Source: JAAZKA01 sp034926225 (lineage in GTDB: Bacteria > Bacillota > Clostridia > Oscillospirales > QAMX01). From it: DNA of 64,000 bases. This document shows positions 1-7,712 of this stretch, one piece after another (position 1 is the stretch's first letter; every line of letters starts with the position of its first letter). The position numbers and the translations under genes are program-made. The stretch covers positions 62,001 through 126,000 of the forward strand of contig JAYFRF010000007.1 in assembly GCA_034926225.1 (NCBI GenBank), written 5' to 3'. A model generated the notes under the pieces. The model made no database searches. It had not been told where the DNA came from and was given only the letters and a program-made list of their open reading frames with translations.

Positions 1-122
1 TCTAAATATGTAAGGCCGGGCGACATCGTTATACTGACGTCTCGCAGAGACGCGAAAGTGCCGCAGGTGAGCGCTATTGTCAGCAAAATCACAAGAATCG
101 TCGTTTTCAGGGAGGATTTCAT
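1..122 (-). CDS. Partial exported protein, N-terminus only
   Basis: The reverse strand from an ATG at 122 encodes about 40 residues and runs off the left edge of the window. The first residues (MKSSLKTTILVILL) are a short basic head followed by a hydrophobic stretch of about 15 residues and then TCGTFA, which reads as a signal peptide or N-terminal membrane anchor. A purine-rich ribosome site (GGAAAGGA) lies upstream and a good promoter lies at 179-207. The mature domain is outside the window, so no function can be given. Confidence 0.6.
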   Translation of the reverse strand, partial: MKSSLKTTILVILLTIALTCGTFASLRDVSITMSPGLTYL

Positions 123-178
123 GCCAATAATCCTTTCCGCAAAGCGCATAGGGAGGTTTTCGTTGTAATATGCAGCCT

Positions 179-207
179 ATCATACACTATCCCGGCGAAA
201 AAGTCAA
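179..207 (-). promoter_or_regulatory. Sigma-A type promoter of the partial exported protein
   Basis: On the reverse strand TTGACT (202-207) and TATGAT (179-184) are 17 bp apart, about 57 bp upstream of the ATG at 122. Confidence 0.6.
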
Positions 208-232
208 TCCCACGTACCTTTTTTAAAAGCAA

Positions 233-263
233 ATCGCCGCAGATTTTCATCCGTCGCGGCGAT
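233..263 (-). terminator. Rho-independent terminator of the antiporter gene
   Basis: An 8-bp perfect stem (ATCGCCGC / GCGGCGAT) with a 15-nt loop lies just past the antiporter stop. Read on the reverse strand it is followed by TTGCTTTTAAAA. Confidence 0.6.
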
Positions 264-281
264 CTGCGAAACATATGGAAT

Positions 282-1571
282 TTACTTCGCGGCAGCCTTA
301 TGATGCGGCAGTTCGTTGACGGTTCGGGCGTTGGTAGCACCCTCCCGGATATCGCCGGCCTTCGTCAGAGCGATCTTCGTCAACATCGGGCCGACAATCT
401 CTAATACCAGCACCGAAAACAGAACGATACTGCGGATCAGCGCGCCGTCCGAGCCAAGCTCCATCGCGGTTACGGACATACCGAGCGCGACGCCAGCCTG
501 TGGCAACAATGTGACGCCGAGGTATTTGCGAATGTTGTCGTCACAATGCACCCACGATGAGCTCATATACGCGCCGCCCCACTTGCCTAAGGCACGAGTC
601 AGCAGGAACACGACGCCGATCAACACGACAATCGGATCGCGGAACACAGCGAGATCAAGCTCCGCGCCGCTCATGACAAAGAACATGATAAACAGCGGCG
701 TTGTCCAACCGTCGGTACGATCCATCAGCTCCTCCGATGTCTGGCAGAGGTTGCAGAAGATCGTGCCAAGCATCATGCATACAAGCAATGATGAGAAGCC
801 GATATGGATCCCGCCGATTTCAAATTCCATCATCGACAAGCCTACCGTCAGGAAGACGAAGACAATGCACAGAGACATACGCTTGCTGCGTGAGTGGAAG
901 AAACGCTCAACAAAGGTCAGGAGCACACCCATTAAAGTGCCGAGCATCAGGGAACCGACGATCTCAATAATCGGCTCAGCGAGGATAGTGACCATATCGA
1001 CGACGCCGCTTTGCAAGGCACGCGCGATGCCGAAGGAGATGGCGAAAACGACGAGTCCCACCGCGTCGTCAAGCGCGACGATCGGCAGCAGAAGATCGGT
1101 AAGCTTACCCTTAGCCTTATACTGCCGGACGACCATCAGCGTAGCGGCGGGAGCGGTTGCGGCGGCAATCGCCCCAAGGGTGATAGCGGCCGGAAGGGAA
1201 AGCTTATCGGGGGCGCAGAAGTGGAAGATGATCAACGCGATATCCACAACGATAGTTGCGACGACCGCCTGGACAATACCGATGACAGTAGCCTGTTTAC
1301 CCGTAGCTTTCAACTGGGACAAACGGAACTCGTTGCCGATCGAGAAGGCGATGAAGCCGAGAGCGGCGTTCGAGATAACGCCGAGCGCAGAGATTTCGGA
1401 CTCCGACGTAAAGCCAAGCCCTTCTATTCCGATACGCCCAAGACAGAATGGTCCGATAAGGACGCCCGCGACAAGGTAGGCTGTGACAGCGGGGAGTTTC
1501 AGTGCGCGTGCCGGACGGGAGACAATTAATCCTGCAAGCATGGCAACGGCGATGGCGATGAGCGTGATCAT
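282..1571 (-). CDS. Cation:proton antiporter (CPA2/KefB-like membrane domain)
   Basis: A 429-residue integral membrane protein of about 12 hydrophobic segments with the Na+/H+ exchanger fold. It resembles CPA2/Kef-type antiporters, with the early motif LPAVTAYLVAGVLIGP and a DDAVGLVVFA segment holding the acidic pair typical of the ion site in such carriers. It would exchange monovalent cations for protons across the cytoplasmic membrane. No C-terminal TrkA/RCK domain follows, so it is the membrane part only. The start at 1571 is chosen over an upstream ATG because AAGAGGG lies about 11 nt before it. A promoter lies at 1629-1657 and a terminator at 233-263, so the gene is monocistronic. The ion is not determinable. 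Confidence 0.85.
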   Translation of the reverse strand: MITLIAIAVAMLAGLIVSRPARALKLPAVTAYLVAGVLIGPFCLGRIGIEGLGFTSESEISALGVISNAALGFIAFSIGNEFRLSQLKATGKQATVIGIVQAVVATIVVDIALIIFHFCAPDKLSLPAAITLGAIAAATAPAATLMVVRQYKAKGKLTDLLLPIVALDDAVGLVVFAISFGIARALQSGVVDMVTILAEPIIEIVGSLMLGTLMGVLLTFVERFFHSRSKRMSLCIVFVFLTVGLSMMEFEIGGIHIGFSSLLVCMMLGTIFCNLCQTSEELMDRTDGWTTPLFIMFFVMSGAELDLAVFRDPIVVLIGVVFLLTRALGKWGGAYMSSSWVHCDDNIRKYLGVTLLPQAGVALGMSVTAMELGSDGALIRSIVLFSVLVLEIVGPMLTKIALTKAGDIREGATNARTVNELPHHKAAAK

Positions 1572-1628
1572 TTTTTCATATACCCTCTTTTTATCTGATA
1601 CACGGCTCTGTAAAAACCGTTGCATAAT

Positions 1629-1657
1629 ATCATAGTCCTTTTTTACCGAAGGGTCAA
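1629..1657 (-). promoter_or_regulatory. Sigma-A promoter of the antiporter
   Basis: Reverse strand TTGACC (1652-1657), 17 bp, TATGAT (1629-1634). The implied leader is about 50 nt. Confidence 0.65.
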
Positions 1658-1770
1658 TAGCTATGTTTACTCAAAAATATGTTAAATTTAAGCAAAAGCT
1701 TTTCGTTCCCGTATTTTTTAATCAGATCATGCGCTATTCATAACGTTTCGGCAATGGAAACGAAAATAAT

Positions 1771-1809
1771 AAAATCGGCGTGGAGTCAACTAGCTCCACG
1801 CCGATTTTT
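1771..1809 (-). terminator. Rho-independent terminator after the truncated symporter gene
   Basis: A 15-bp perfect inverted repeat (AATCGGCGTGGAG and its complement) with an 8-nt loop, T-rich on both sides so it may work in both directions. It lies 13 bp past the stop of the symporter remnant. Confidence 0.8.
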
Positions 1810-1821
1810 AATACGCCAGAG

Positions 1822-3000
1822 TTATTTCAGTTCGAATTCATCTGTTTCGGGAATTTCATCCCAAATGCGATTGTCTTCGCGGTAACCTTTCTTCTCGCGG
1901 GCTTTCACGATGAGCTTAACGATGCCGCCGGAAATCAGGCTTAATCCCATCAGCGCCCAACCGCCGACAATGTTCCACGCGAGCGAGTAGCCGTCGGCCG
2001 CGCCGTAAATGCCGCCGCCGGAGAACAGGGAGACGATGTTCCAGACAAAGAGCCCGAACAGAACGACAGGCGCGATGATTTTGATCGAAATATTGAACCA
2101 CCAAGCCGGCATTTTGAACTTATTCGTGTAGCGGTTGATCTCGTCAAGTACTTTTGACGTCTTGAAACACCAGCCCGCGACGACAGCTTCTAGAATGCCC
2201 GTCAGTATCAGTGTATAGCTGTTGACAAAGTTGTCGACGATGTCCACCAGCGCAAGTCCCGCTGCCGTGCAGAAGATCAGTCCGAGAATGCCATCGATTA
2301 CGCACATTGTCAGTGTGGTTTTCCGTTTATTCAAATGGAACTTGTCCGCTATGGCCGTCGATGCGCCTTCGACGATCGAGAACAACGAGTCTATGGCGAG
2401 CGTGATCAGGCAGAAATAGAAGACATAGGCAAACGCAGCGTTTATCCACGGCACGCTCGTCAAATTGACGATGGCCTGCGGATAAATGATGAACGCGGTA
2501 CTGATGCCGGAAGCCGACATATTGTCGAGCATACCGACGCCCGCCATCGTCGTGAACATGACGATCCCCGCGAGGACGGAGATCGCAAGGTCGGAGAACG
2601 CGATGATGAGGCTGTCCACCGCGATGTTCGACTTACGGTCAAGGAAGGAACCGTAGGCGAACATGATCGCCATAGCGATCGAGAGGGAGTAAAAGACCTG
2701 ACCGATGGCGTCGACCCAAAGCGACGAGTTCGACAGCGCAGACCAGTCCGGGATAAAAAACTTAGCGAGTCCCGCCCCAGCACCGGACATCGTAAATCCT
2801 CGGATCGCCAGAATTAAAAGGCAGATAACGGGTAGGGAGACGGTATATTTTACGACCTTACCGACGCTCTGCGGACCGTTGCGGATGCACCAGAAGCATG
2901 AAACCCATGCGATTAAGAGGCAACCGACCACCGGCCAGCAGAAAGTGCCAAATCCGGACGTCGTCCCAGTCGTCTGGATCAGCGTCAGCCACAGAGTTTT
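1822..3000 (-). pseudogene. 5'-truncated sodium:neurotransmitter symporter (NSS/SNF family)
   Basis: The product matches the C-terminal two thirds of NSS-family sodium-dependent amino acid transporters: TM5 to TM12, including IGQVFYSLSIAMAIMFAYGS (TM6) and the SxxxFIIYPQA region, and it ends in a cytoplasmic tail typical of the family. Family members are about 450-500 residues. Here the frame is open only from about 3072, where an in-frame TAA stands, and offers no ATG upstream. The first possible start is a GTG at 2931, giving 369 residues. The segment for TM1-TM4, which carries much of the Na+ and substrate site, is absent, and only about 220 bp separate this frame from rplT, so it cannot lie nearby. 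Coding-like sequence (TLWLTLIQTTG) continues upstream of the GTG, which supports truncation. No good ribosome site was seen at the GTG. Confidence 0.65.
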
Positions 3001-3161
3001 ATTTTCGCTTGAATGTACATACTTACATGAAGTATAAAAACAGAAGCTGCTTATAGAACTGCGTTGGATGTATTAGCTTACATATATAGAATATGGATAT
3101 TGGTAATATTCTCTATGCAATTATACGGCACATGCATCGACATGCAGCAGAGATACGAAGC

Positions 3162-3199
3162 AAAACGTCGGTATTGCCACTTTTATGGCAATACCGACG
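3162..3199 (-). terminator. Terminator of the infC-rpmI-rplT operon
   Basis: A 14-bp perfect stem (CGTCGGTATTGCCA and complement, arms 3166-3179 and 3186-3199), 6-nt loop, followed on the reverse strand by TTTTG. Confidence 0.85.
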
Positions 3200-3223
3200 C
3201 AATCCATACGATTATAATGACGT

Positions 3224-3577
3224 TTACAGAGCGGCCTTGGCCTTTTCACAGAGGGCGCTAAAAGCTGCAGCGTCAGCGATAGCGATCTCGGAAAGCATTT
3301 TGCGGTTAATGGTGATGCCGGACTTCTTTAAGCCGTTCATGAAGCGAGAATAATTCATGTCGTTCAACTTCGCGGCGGCGGAGATGCGGGTGATCCAGAT
3401 GCGGCGGAAGTCGCGCTTCTTCAAACGGCGGCCGACGTACGCATACTTCAAGGACTTCATAACCGCTTGATTCGCGGTTCTGAAAAGCTTTGATTTGGAA
3501 CCAAAGTAGCCCTTGGCAAGCTTTAAAATGCGGTTTCTTCTCTTGCGCGTCATCATCGCGCCTTTTACTCTAGCCAT
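3224..3577 (-). CDS. rplT: Large ribosomal subunit protein bL20
   Basis: A 117-residue protein with the bL20 signature throughout: MARVKGAMMTRKRRNRILKL at the N-terminus, then GYFGSKSKLFRTANQAVMKS and the IWITRISAAAKLNDMNYSRF block. It binds 23S rRNA early in 50S assembly. In low-GC Gram-positives L20 also represses its own operon by binding the infC leader. The start is set at MARVKG (3577), the family's usual start, rather than at a TTG two codons upstream. It is the last gene of infC-rpmI-rplT, followed by a strong terminator. Confidence 0.97.
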   Translation of the reverse strand: MARVKGAMMTRKRRNRILKLAKGYFGSKSKLFRTANQAVMKSLKYAYVGRRLKKRDFRRIWITRISAAAKLNDMNYSRFMNGLKKSGITINRKMLSEIAIADAAAFSALCEKAKAAL

Positions 3578-3646
3578 ACTCAAATCGCGGTAATCATACC
3601 TCTACGAGGGGGATTGCCGCGCGCTCCTTTCTTATTTCGGCAATGT

Positions 3647-3844
3647 TTACGCGTAGGGGATGAGCTTCTTTAAGTTGCTCTCGACGCATTCGGCGATGTA
3701 GGCGCCCTGACGAAGACCGCGCTTACGCTTGGTGCTTCTCTTTGTGAGGATGTGACGGCGGTTCTGATGCGAATACTTCACGCGACCATTCTTGGTCACT
3801 GAAAAACGCTTGGACGCGCCGCTGTGCGTTTTAATCTTGGGCAT
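3647..3844 (-). CDS. rpmI: Large ribosomal subunit protein bL35
   Basis: A 65-residue, highly basic protein with the bL35 signature (MPKIKTHSGASKRFSVTKNG, then RHILTKRSTKRKRGLR). It is a structural protein of the 50S subunit. Two ATGs lie close together at 3850 and 3844. The AAGGAG ribosome site is only 3 nt from the first and about 9 nt from the second, so 3844 is chosen, matching the family start MPKIK. It lies between infC and rplT, the standard order. Confidence 0.96.
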   Translation of the reverse strand: MPKIKTHSGASKRFSVTKNGRVKYSHQNRRHILTKRSTKRKRGLRQGAYIAECVESNLKKLIPYA

Positions 3845-3920
3845 AGTCATGTGCTCCTTTTGTCGAAAAAGTAAATCCGAGATGCGCCGGCATTTCCGAC
3901 GCGACCGGAGAGGGGTACGC

Positions 3921-4520
3921 TTAGCTTTCGGTCGACTCTGCGGCACCTTCGGAATTCGATTCCTCGGCGCGCGGCGCTTTGGCAGGTTTCTCCGCCTTTT
4001 CGACCTTCGCGGGTTTCGGTGCCAGAAACAACAGCATCTGACGTCCTTCGAGCTTCGGCGCTTTTTCCACGACCGCGGTCTCGGCACACTCGTCGGCAAA
4101 CTTCAATAAAAGCTCCTGTCCTAAGGACGTATGCGCCATCTCTCGCCCGCGGAAGCGCACCGAAACCTTCACCTTGTCGCCGTCGCCTATAAAGCGCTTC
4201 GCATGTCCAAGCTTGACGTTGTAGTCATGGATACCGATACCGACGGAGAGCTGAACTTCCTTGATATCGACGACATGCTGATTTTTCCGCGCTTCCTTTT
4301 CACGCTTAGCCTGCTCGAAACGGAATTTGCCGTAATCCATGACCTTGCACACTGGCGGCACGGCCTGCGGCGCGATTTTCACGAGGTCTAAGCCCCGGTT
4401 GAACGCCACGCGCATCGCATTCGCGATCGGCATCACGCCCAACTGCGAACCGTCCGCGTCAATCAGGCGGACTTCCTTATCACGGATTTCCTCGTTAGTC
4501 TGATGCTTTGTGTTACTGAT
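3921..4520 (-). CDS. infC: Translation initiation factor IF-3, apparent AUC start
   Basis: The 199-residue product carries both IF-3 domains: the N-terminal domain (TNEEIRDKEVRLIDADGSQL), a lysine-rich linker, and the C-terminal domain with VSVRFRGREMAHTSLGQELL. It binds the 30S subunit and checks start codons. The conserved protein begins at ISNTKHQ, whose first codon is ATC at 4520-4518. A perfect GGAGGTG ribosome site lies 8 nt upstream. No ATG, GTG or TTG exists at this point; an in-frame upstream ATG at 4562 would lie inside the attenuator region and lacks a ribosome site. infC genes of other bacteria use AUU or similar rare starts for autoregulation, so ATC is accepted. An acidic/lysine/alanine tail of about 30 residues extends the usual C-terminus. 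Confidence 0.93.
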   Translation of the reverse strand: MSNTKHQTNEEIRDKEVRLIDADGSQLGVMPIANAMRVAFNRGLDLVKIAPQAVPPVCKVMDYGKFRFEQAKREKEARKNQHVVDIKEVQLSVGIGIHDYNVKLGHAKRFIGDGDKVKVSVRFRGREMAHTSLGQELLLKFADECAETAVVEKAPKLEGRQMLLFLAPKPAKVEKAEKPAKAPRAEESNSEGAAESTES

Positions 4521-4540
4521 ACTAAAACACCTCCAGAATA

Positions 4541-4681
4541 AAATAAAAAAGCAGCTTTTCACAGCCGCTCATTTGACACACGAAACCTCTATCCTTCGGG
4601 TATGCGCCCTCCGAATGAAATTTCCCATATCAACCCCTTCGCTGTGCTTGGGGTGGACGCAATACGCATCACTTCTTTTAC
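4541..4681 (-). promoter_or_regulatory. infC operon leader with terminator-like hairpin (probable L20-type attenuator)
   Basis: Transcription from the promoter at 4688-4716 gives a leader of about 160 nt. Its 3' end forms GCGGCU-loop-AGCUGC (4551-4568) followed by a U-rich tract (4541-4550), immediately before the infC ribosome site. This is the layout of a transcription attenuator. L20-controlled leaders in front of infC-rpmI-rplT are known in Firmicutes; that L20 is the ligand here is inferred from position. Confidence 0.6.
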
Positions 4682-4687
4682 CTGTTT

Positions 4688-4716
4688 ACTATACCACGTC
4701 CACCCGTATTTGTCAA
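4688..4716 (-). promoter_or_regulatory. Strong sigma-A promoter of infC-rpmI-rplT
   Basis: Reverse strand consensus TTGACA (4711-4716), 17-bp spacer, TATAGT (4688-4693). Confidence 0.85.
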
Positions 4717-4747
4717 GTCTTTTTTCATTGTTTTGAAAACTTTTTTC

Positions 4748-6745
4748 TCACCTTTTGTGTACATAAAACAGCCGCGTCGCGCGCTTCTCCCTGATTATGA
4801 CCTGCATTCCCGGAGTATACGGGAAGCTCTCCCCGCTGTCCGCGTCATCAAGCGTCATACCTTGCGCCGTATACGGCAGCGTCACGCGGAAGGTGTCCCT
4901 CTCGCAGTCCTCCATACGGAAGACGAGCAGCACGCCCTCCTCCCGCTCCGGATCAAAGAAACTATATGCGGTAAATTCCGTGCGCTCGGACTCGGGATGC
5001 CACGGTGTGAGAACATAGAAGTCCGCAAGGAGGTAGCCCTTCACGCGATCCCATTCGCGCAGCCCGAAGCGGAGCATATCGAAGTCCTGCCCGGGGTCCT
5101 GCACGAACTGCGTGTCGACGTTTAGCGCGGGGAGATAGGATGCGCGCCAGGTATAGACGTCGCTTCTGCCGGTCGCGTCGAGCTGCCAGGCCTTCTCCTT
5201 GGTATTCGCGCCGCAGAAAGGGATCCAGCGGTTAAAGGACGTCGTCATCGAAAGACGCAGGGCTGTCGTCGAGCGGTCGCTGTCGCTTCTGAGCATCGGG
5301 ATGCCGCGTCGGAGGGATTCGATATCGTTACGGCCGCCGCCGGACGCGCACGAGTCACAGAACCCGCAGCCGCCGATAGCCTTTGTCGTCGCGAGGATGT
5401 CGTCCCAGAGCTTATAGTGCGCGGCGACGGCGCGGCATTCGGTGATGCCGGCGCGTCCGTCGAGGGCGTCGAGGTGGCGCCACAGCTCACCGGGGTTTGA
5501 GTTATTGTCTTCGCGGTACATATCGACGCGATTTTCACGCAGCACTTTACAGATGCGCCGCGTAGTCCATTGAAGGCAGTCCGGGTCTCCGAGGTTATTG
5601 GTGATCGTCCTTTGTCCCGGCACGCGGATCGCCCATTCAGGGCGGTAACCGTAGTTTGCGCTGAGCGCGTCGGGGTTCGTCACGCGTTCAGGCTCGAACC
5701 ACATCAGGGTCTTCATCCCATGCGCGCGGGTATAGGCGGTCGAATCGGCGAAGGTTGTCCCGGGCCATTTGACGGGGTCAAGCTCCCAGGAGCCGACGGT
5801 TCCCCACCAATCCTTTTCGACGGTATTACCCTCGGGATCGGAGTACCAGCCGGCGTCGACCCAACGGAAATCAGTTTTCGCGCCGACGGAAAGCATCATA
5901 TCAATGGACGGCTTCCATGTAAAGTACCGTTCGGAGATGCTGCCGTCGGAGTTCGGGAGTCCGGTATCGGAAGCAAGGCAGCAAGTGGAAAAGGGCGTCA
6001 GCGGATGTCCGGTGGCGTCGGCTTTAGGCATATTGCACCGGACAAACCACGCGCGCCAGAAGTTCATCGCGTCGTCCTCCGAGCGGACGTAATACGGCGC
6101 GTATACCGTAAGCGCTGTACGGATCTTCTCCCCCGGATGAAGAACTGCGTTGAGTCCAACGGTAGAGCGGCCTAGGACATGGGTACGGTCACCGTCGGCC
6201 ATGAAGTCCGCGCTCCAGCTCCCGGCCCAGCCGAGCGCGAGCAGGACACCGCCGTCGCCGCATTCCAGATTGAAGTAGGGGAAGTTGATATGGGTAGGGC
6301 GTCCACTGGTAGAAACAAAGGCCGCGGGCTTTTGGGAAAGCTCGACGGTATAGGGCCGGTATTGGTTTTCGTGGTCGCCGAGGATGCCGCGAAGGACGGG
6401 TGTATGTCCGGGGACGGTCAGATCGCAGCAGTAAACCTCGGATAGCTCGCCGGTATCGGTATTGCCGCGATTTTCGAAGTAAATCGTCCATTCCGACACA
6501 CCGAAATCGCACCAGAACGCTGTTTTAACGGTCACGGTCAGATTATCCGGCGCGGAGAGCGTGAGCATATCCGCGCGGCGGTCGGACGAATGCTCGGTAC
6601 CACGCGAGAGGACGGTGAAGTCGGACGCGGGGAATCCGTGATAGGGGACGCCGTTGTAGGTAAACGCGGCGGGGAACGCGGGCAAATCGGAGATAAGTCT
6701 CGTATAAAAGGCTTCCGACGCGGTGTTTTGGCAATTTTTATGCAT
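4748..6745 (-). CDS. Alpha-galactosidase, glycoside hydrolase family 36
   Basis: A 665-residue enzyme that would remove terminal alpha-galactosyl residues with retention of configuration. The central TIM barrel is recognisable from FRWVDAGWYSDPEG, LMWFEPERV, MYREDNN (candidate nucleophile Asp413) and CDSCASGGGRNDIES (candidate acid/base Asp474, with the SGGGR loop of the family). A beta-sandwich N-terminal domain precedes it. The nucleophile motif differs from the common KWDxNR, so the subgroup or preferred substrate may be unusual. No signal peptide is seen, so it is cytosolic. Start 6745 is chosen for the AAGGGGTGG ribosome site and promoter at 6770-6798; the frame stays open 103 codons further upstream but crosses that promoter. 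It is divergent from the HAD phosphatase gene. Confidence 0.9.
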   Translation of the reverse strand: MHKNCQNTASEAFYTRLISDLPAFPAAFTYNGVPYHGFPASDFTVLSRGTEHSSDRRADMLTLSAPDNLTVTVKTAFWCDFGVSEWTIYFENRGNTDTGELSEVYCCDLTVPGHTPVLRGILGDHENQYRPYTVELSQKPAAFVSTSGRPTHINFPYFNLECGDGGVLLALGWAGSWSADFMADGDRTHVLGRSTVGLNAVLHPGEKIRTALTVYAPYYVRSEDDAMNFWRAWFVRCNMPKADATGHPLTPFSTCCLASDTGLPNSDGSISERYFTWKPSIDMMLSVGAKTDFRWVDAGWYSDPEGNTVEKDWWGTVGSWELDPVKWPGTTFADSTAYTRAHGMKTLMWFEPERVTNPDALSANYGYRPEWAIRVPGQRTITNNLGDPDCLQWTTRRICKVLRENRVDMYREDNNSNPGELWRHLDALDGRAGITECRAVAAHYKLWDDILATTKAIGGCGFCDSCASGGGRNDIESLRRGIPMLRSDSDRSTTALRLSMTTSFNRWIPFCGANTKEKAWQLDATGRSDVYTWRASYLPALNVDTQFVQDPGQDFDMLRFGLREWDRVKGYLLADFYVLTPWHPESERTEFTAYSFFDPEREEGVLLVFRMEDCERDTFRVTLPYTAQGMTLDDADSGESFPYTPGMQVIIREKRATRLFYVHKR

Positions 6746-6769
6746 GGCAGCCACCCCTTTCCTGCCGCC

Positions 6770-6798
6770 ATTATAGCATCTCCCCTGCCCCGCGTCAA
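6770..6798 (-). promoter_or_regulatory. Sigma-A promoter of the alpha-galactosidase
   Basis: Reverse strand TTGACG (6793-6798), 17 bp, TATAAT (6770-6775). Confidence 0.8.
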
Positions 6799-6806
6799 GG
6801 AAAGGT

Positions 6807-6835
6807 TTGACAAGCGGCGGGATATGCGGTATGCT
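6807..6835 (+). promoter_or_regulatory. Sigma-A promoter of the HAD phosphatase
   Basis: TTGACA (6807-6812), 17 bp, TATGCT (6830-6835). It is back to back with the GH36 promoter, leaving only 8 bp between the two -35 boxes, so the two genes could share control. Confidence 0.75.
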
Positions 6836-6869
6836 ATAAATATAGAAACGTGCGAAAGGGATTATAAAG

Positions 6870-7610
6870 ATGAACTGGGCAGTTTTTCTCGATATGGACA
6901 ATACGCTGACGGTACATGGCGAGGTCGTGCCGGAAAACCTCGCCGCGATCCTCCGGACGCAGGAAAAGGGGCATAAAATCGTCCTGAATACCGGACGGTC
7001 GTATGGGTTTATCCCGAAAAAGGTTTTGGAAACCGTGCCATTCGACGGGGTCATCGCAGGTGGCGGTGCATACGTGCGGGTACGGGAGCGTGTGATCCTA
7101 GACGTATGCGTGCCGACAGAGGTCTTAAAGCTGCTCTGTGACTACTTCGAGCGCACAGGGCTTGCCTGTTACTTCGAAGGCGTCGAGGAAAGCTATTGCT
7201 TAAATACTTCTCGCGAAAATTTCATCAAAATTCATAGCTTTGAGGATATCCGCAACCGTACGACGAAGATCACCATCATTTCCTCGCGGGAACCGACCCT
7301 GCCTGACGACGGCCGAGCCCTCATCGAGCGGTATTTTACATACATACAGCACCCCAACTACTCCGAAGGCATCCTCAAGGGTTACTCCAAAGCCACCGGC
7401 ATGGACGTCTACCTTGCCGACGCGGGCATCCCCCTTGCGCGCACTATCGCGATGGGCGACTCCGCAAACGACCTCGAAATGCTCGAGCATGCCGCGCTGC
7501 CCGTCGGGATGGGCGACTCCACGCCTGAGGTTCTCGCCCGGGTAAAGTTTGTCTCCGCGGACTGTGCCGACGGCGGCGTCGCGCAGGCGCTTGATCGGCT
7601 GCTGCCGTAG
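6870..7610 (+). CDS. HAD-superfamily phosphatase, Cof-type (IIB cap)
   Basis: A 246-residue HAD hydrolase. Motif I is FLDMDNTLT with nucleophile Asp8 and acid/base Asp10. Motif II is the Thr of LNTGRSYG, a C2-type cap follows, and GDSANDLEMLEHA near the C-terminus is motif IV. Cof-type enzymes dephosphorylate sugar phosphates and related small phosphoesters in the cytosol. It lies divergently next to the GH36 gene and upstream of the GH20 gene, which suggests a sugar phosphate as substrate, but the substrate cannot be read from sequence. Confidence 0.88.
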   Translation: MNWAVFLDMDNTLTVHGEVVPENLAAILRTQEKGHKIVLNTGRSYGFIPKKVLETVPFDGVIAGGGAYVRVRERVILDVCVPTEVLKLLCDYFERTGLACYFEGVEESYCLNTSRENFIKIHSFEDIRNRTTKITIISSREPTLPDDGRALIERYFTYIQHPNYSEGILKGYSKATGMDVYLADAGIPLARTIAMGDSANDLEMLEHAALPVGMGDSTPEVLARVKFVSADCADGGVAQALDRLLP

Positions 7611-7648
7611 GAAAGGCGGATTCGCGTAAAAAATAGTTTGCGCCGGGA

Positions 7649-7677
7649 TTGACAAAATCACCCTTTGTGTGGATAAT
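7649..7677 (+). promoter_or_regulatory. Sigma-A promoter of the GH20 gene
   Basis: TTGACA (7649-7654), 17 bp, GATAAT (7672-7677). Confidence 0.75.
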
Positions 7678-7684
7678 AGAATTA

Positions 7685-7699
7685 ATTCATTGAATGAAT
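7685..7699. promoter_or_regulatory. Palindromic operator candidate
   Basis: ATTCATT-G-AATGAAT is a perfect 7-bp inverted repeat around one base. It starts 8 bp after the -10 box, so it covers the expected transcription start of the GH20 gene, a typical repressor position. Confidence 0.45.
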
Positions 7700-7712
7700 A
7701 AAAGGAGAGCAG

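Noticed and set aside
316..1479. Forward open frame of 387 codons opposite the antiporter
   Set aside because: It is a shadow of the antiporter gene: no ribosome site, no promoter, low-complexity Ser/Arg/Pro composition.
4521..4562. infC start at the ATG at 4562
   Set aside because: It adds 14 hydrophobic residues not seen in IF-3, falls in the attenuator hairpin, and lacks a ribosome site.
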